DNA from: an uncultured Streptococcus sp.
GTDB lineage: Bacteria; Bacillota; Bacilli; Lactobacillales; Streptococcaceae
Assembly (NCBI RefSeq): GCF_943912555.1
Contig: NZ_CALTUR010000027.1
Coordinates: 1 to 16,568 of the forward strand
DNA: 16,568 nucleotides
Reading direction: 5' to 3'
Both the position numbers and the translations under genes were made by a program. The stretch's first letter is position 1. Each line of letters opens with the position of its first letter. The notes beneath the pieces were generated by a model. The model was not told the DNA's origin. It saw only the letters and a list, made by a program, of their open reading frames with translations, and did not search any database. Positions 15,511 through 16,568 of the stretch are shown here, piece by piece.

Positions 15511-15859
15511 GACCAAAAGGTGACCGTACTGAAGCAAAGCGCCCCTGTTGGAGGAGTTCATTGTGAAGCGCACGACGCACCTCAGTCTGACTCACCGCTT
15601 TCTTGGATTTCGCCTCACGTTCAGCATATTTTTTCTTAATGGCAGCGATATTATAACCTTCAGAGATATAATCTTTGATTTCAAGCAGACGATCCATGTC
15701 ATTTAAAGAATACATGCGACGGTTCCCTTCGTTACGATCAGGTTTTATCAATTCCTGATCTTCATAATAGCGAATCTGACGCGCCGATAGATCGGTCAAC
15801 TTCATAACACTGCCGATAGGAAAAACAGCCATATTTCGGCGAAATTCTTTTTCCTTCAT
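15503..15859 (-). CDS. glnR: MerR-family nitrogen regulator GlnR
   Basis: This 118-residue repressor of nitrogen genes has a MerR-type winged helix at the N terminus (MKLTDLSARQIRYYEDQELIKPDRNEGNRRMYS, about 19-51) and a helical dimerisation region. The short variable C-terminal tail (HNELLQQGRFASVRSPFGRG) in Gram-positive GlnR contacts feedback-inhibited glutamine synthetase. Ribosome-binding site AAGGA. It is autoregulated through the box at 15918-15936 and co-transcribed with glnA. Confidence 0.97.
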   Translation of the reverse strand: MKEKEFRRNMAVFPIGSVMKLTDLSARQIRYYEDQELIKPDRNEGNRRMYSLNDMDRLLEIKDYISEGYNIAAIKKKYAEREAKSKKAVSQTEVRRALHNELLQQGRFASVRSPFGRG

Positions 15860-15882
15860 TTACAATTTCCTTCTTTCTGTCT

Positions 15883-15911
15883 ATTATAGTCTAAAAAAAG
15901 ACAAACGTCAA
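15883..15911 (-). promoter_or_regulatory. Sigma-A promoter of glnRA
   Basis: On the minus strand TTGACG (15911-15906) and TATAAT (15888-15883) are spaced by 17 bases, 23 bases upstream of the glnR start. The GlnR box lies immediately upstream of the -35. Confidence 0.9.
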
Positions 15912-15917
15912 TTGATA

Positions 15918-15936
15918 ATGTTATAAAATGTAACAT
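15918..15936. promoter_or_regulatory. GlnR operator
   Basis: ATGTTA-N7-TAACAT (15918-15923, 15931-15936) is a perfect match to the known GlnR/TnrA-type box TGTNA-N7-TNACA. It adjoins the glnRA -35 and includes the first base of the stop codon of the upstream membrane-protein gene, so the operator doubles as coding-end sequence. Confidence 0.9.
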
Positions 15937-16463
15937 TATTTTTCTTTTTTTTCTAAAAAGAGACGAATGCGGTCAATATCGTAATTTACCAGAATTGCGA
16001 CAAAAACTCCCATGAAAGTTTCTGATACACGCGCAAACACGTACAAAATCGTTTCACCACTCGGAATCGATAGGGTAATGATTAACATGGCTGCTACACC
16101 GCCAATAACACCTGCTTTGTTATTCATGGCTACATTTGTCATAATGGTTAACATGGTGCAGATTGGAACAACTACTAAAGTTACCCAAAAAGCTTCATGG
16201 AAAAAGCCATTTAATAGGAAGAAGACCAGAGCATAGAAGCCACCGATACTATTTCCTAGAATACGCGAAGTCCCAAAATGAACACTCTTATCAAAACTCT
16301 CCCTCAGGCTAAAAACGGCTGTCAAAGCACCGATTTGAAGACCTTTCCAGCCAAAAAAACCAAAAATCAAGAGAACTAGAAAAACAGCAATACCTGTTTT
16401 AAAGGTTCGCATACCAAGTTTGAACTGGGATTTATCGAATTTATATTTTTTAAAATAACTCAT
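15936..16463 (-). CDS. FUSC/aromatic acid exporter-like membrane protein
   Basis: This 175-residue membrane protein has about five hydrophobic segments (roughly 24-52, 73-84, 91-112, 117-131, 137-158). The sequence pattern (FKTGIAVFLVLLI, LGNSIGGFYALVF, RVSETFMGVFVAILVNY) fits the N-terminal membrane half of the ArAE/FUSC (DUF939) group; the soluble C-terminal domain found in longer members is absent. It is conserved in front of glnR in pneumococcus by recollection. The substrate is unknown. The Shine-Dalgarno is weak (GAAAG). Confidence 0.8.
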   Translation of the reverse strand: MSYFKKYKFDKSQFKLGMRTFKTGIAVFLVLLIFGFFGWKGLQIGALTAVFSLRESFDKSVHFGTSRILGNSIGGFYALVFFLLNGFFHEAFWVTLVVVPICTMLTIMTNVAMNNKAGVIGGVAAMLIITLSIPSGETILYVFARVSETFMGVFVAILVNYDIDRIRLFLEKKEK

Positions 16464-16488
16464 AATCTCAACTTTCTATTTCCATTTT

Positions 16489-16516
16489 ATCATAAATTGG
16501 ATGTTTTTATGAGCAA
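16489..16516 (-). promoter_or_regulatory. Possible promoter of the FUSC-like gene
   Basis: On the minus strand TTGCTC (16516-16511) and TATGAT (16494-16489) are spaced by 16 bases, 26 bases before the ATG. Both hexamers are imperfect. The remaining bases to the window end hold no recognisable gene on the minus strand beyond a 10-codon frame. AGAGGAG near 16554-16560 could be a plus-strand ribosome-binding site for a gene outside the window. Confidence 0.4.
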
Positions 16517-16568
16517 TAGTTGAGAGGAAGCGTTTTTATTTCGAGTAAAAGAAAAGAGGAGCTTTCAT

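Overview
The window looks like the chromosome of a mitis-group Streptococcus (S. pneumoniae / S. mitis / S. oralis complex). The base composition is low in G+C. There is a BOX-type intergenic repeat typical of these species. The gene order (fusC-like, glnR, glnA, ..., hrcA, grpE, dnaK, dnaJ, hit, ecsA/ecsB, blpT, blpR, blpH) matches, as I recall it, the pneumococcal segment around TIGR4 SP_0500 to SP_0527. I cannot decide the species. Most genes lie on the minus strand, so biologically the window reads from right to left.

Right end (about 12550-16568): a small aromatic-acid-exporter-like membrane protein precedes the nitrogen operon glnR-glnA, which has a clean GlnR operator and a sigma-A promoter. 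Then comes an autoregulated-looking PadR regulator with two tandem DUF2812 membrane proteins. In pneumococcus this interval, as I remember it, carries the phase-variable hsd type I restriction locus, so the PadR-DUF2812 cassette occupies a variable slot.

Centre (6200-12550): the class I heat-shock cluster hrcA-grpE-dnaK-dnaJ. It is driven from one promoter bracketed by two CIRCE operators. The cluster is interrupted twice: an 85-residue two-helix membrane protein sits between grpE and dnaK, and a DJ-1/PfpI-like protein whose usual nucleophilic cysteine is serine sits between dnaK and dnaJ. Nearly every intergenic gap holds palindromic or repeated DNA: inverted repeats at 10345-10458 and 8381-8471, a triplicated hairpin motif at 7464-7613, and a BOX element plus other hairpins at 5923-6178 between two almost identical terminators.

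Left end (1-6200): hit and a small YtxH-like protein are transcribed rightward. The EcsAB-type ABC transporter goes leftward from a back-to-back overlapping promoter. The bacteriocin quorum-sensing pair blpR-blpH follows on the minus strand, with blpT divergent from it. A BlpR-type direct repeat (21-bp period) lies between blpR and blpT. The expected pheromone gene blpC and regulator blpS are not next to blpRH here. In place of blpC there are a small 52-residue membrane protein and the end of an unidentified gene on the opposite strand.

No tRNA, rRNA, complete insertion sequence or CRISPR array was seen. The best candidates for undescribed biology are the PadR-DUF2812-DUF2812 cassette, the accessory genes and repeats inserted in the heat-shock operon, the CIRCE site that also has the shape of a terminator, and the blpRH pair without an adjacent pheromone gene.
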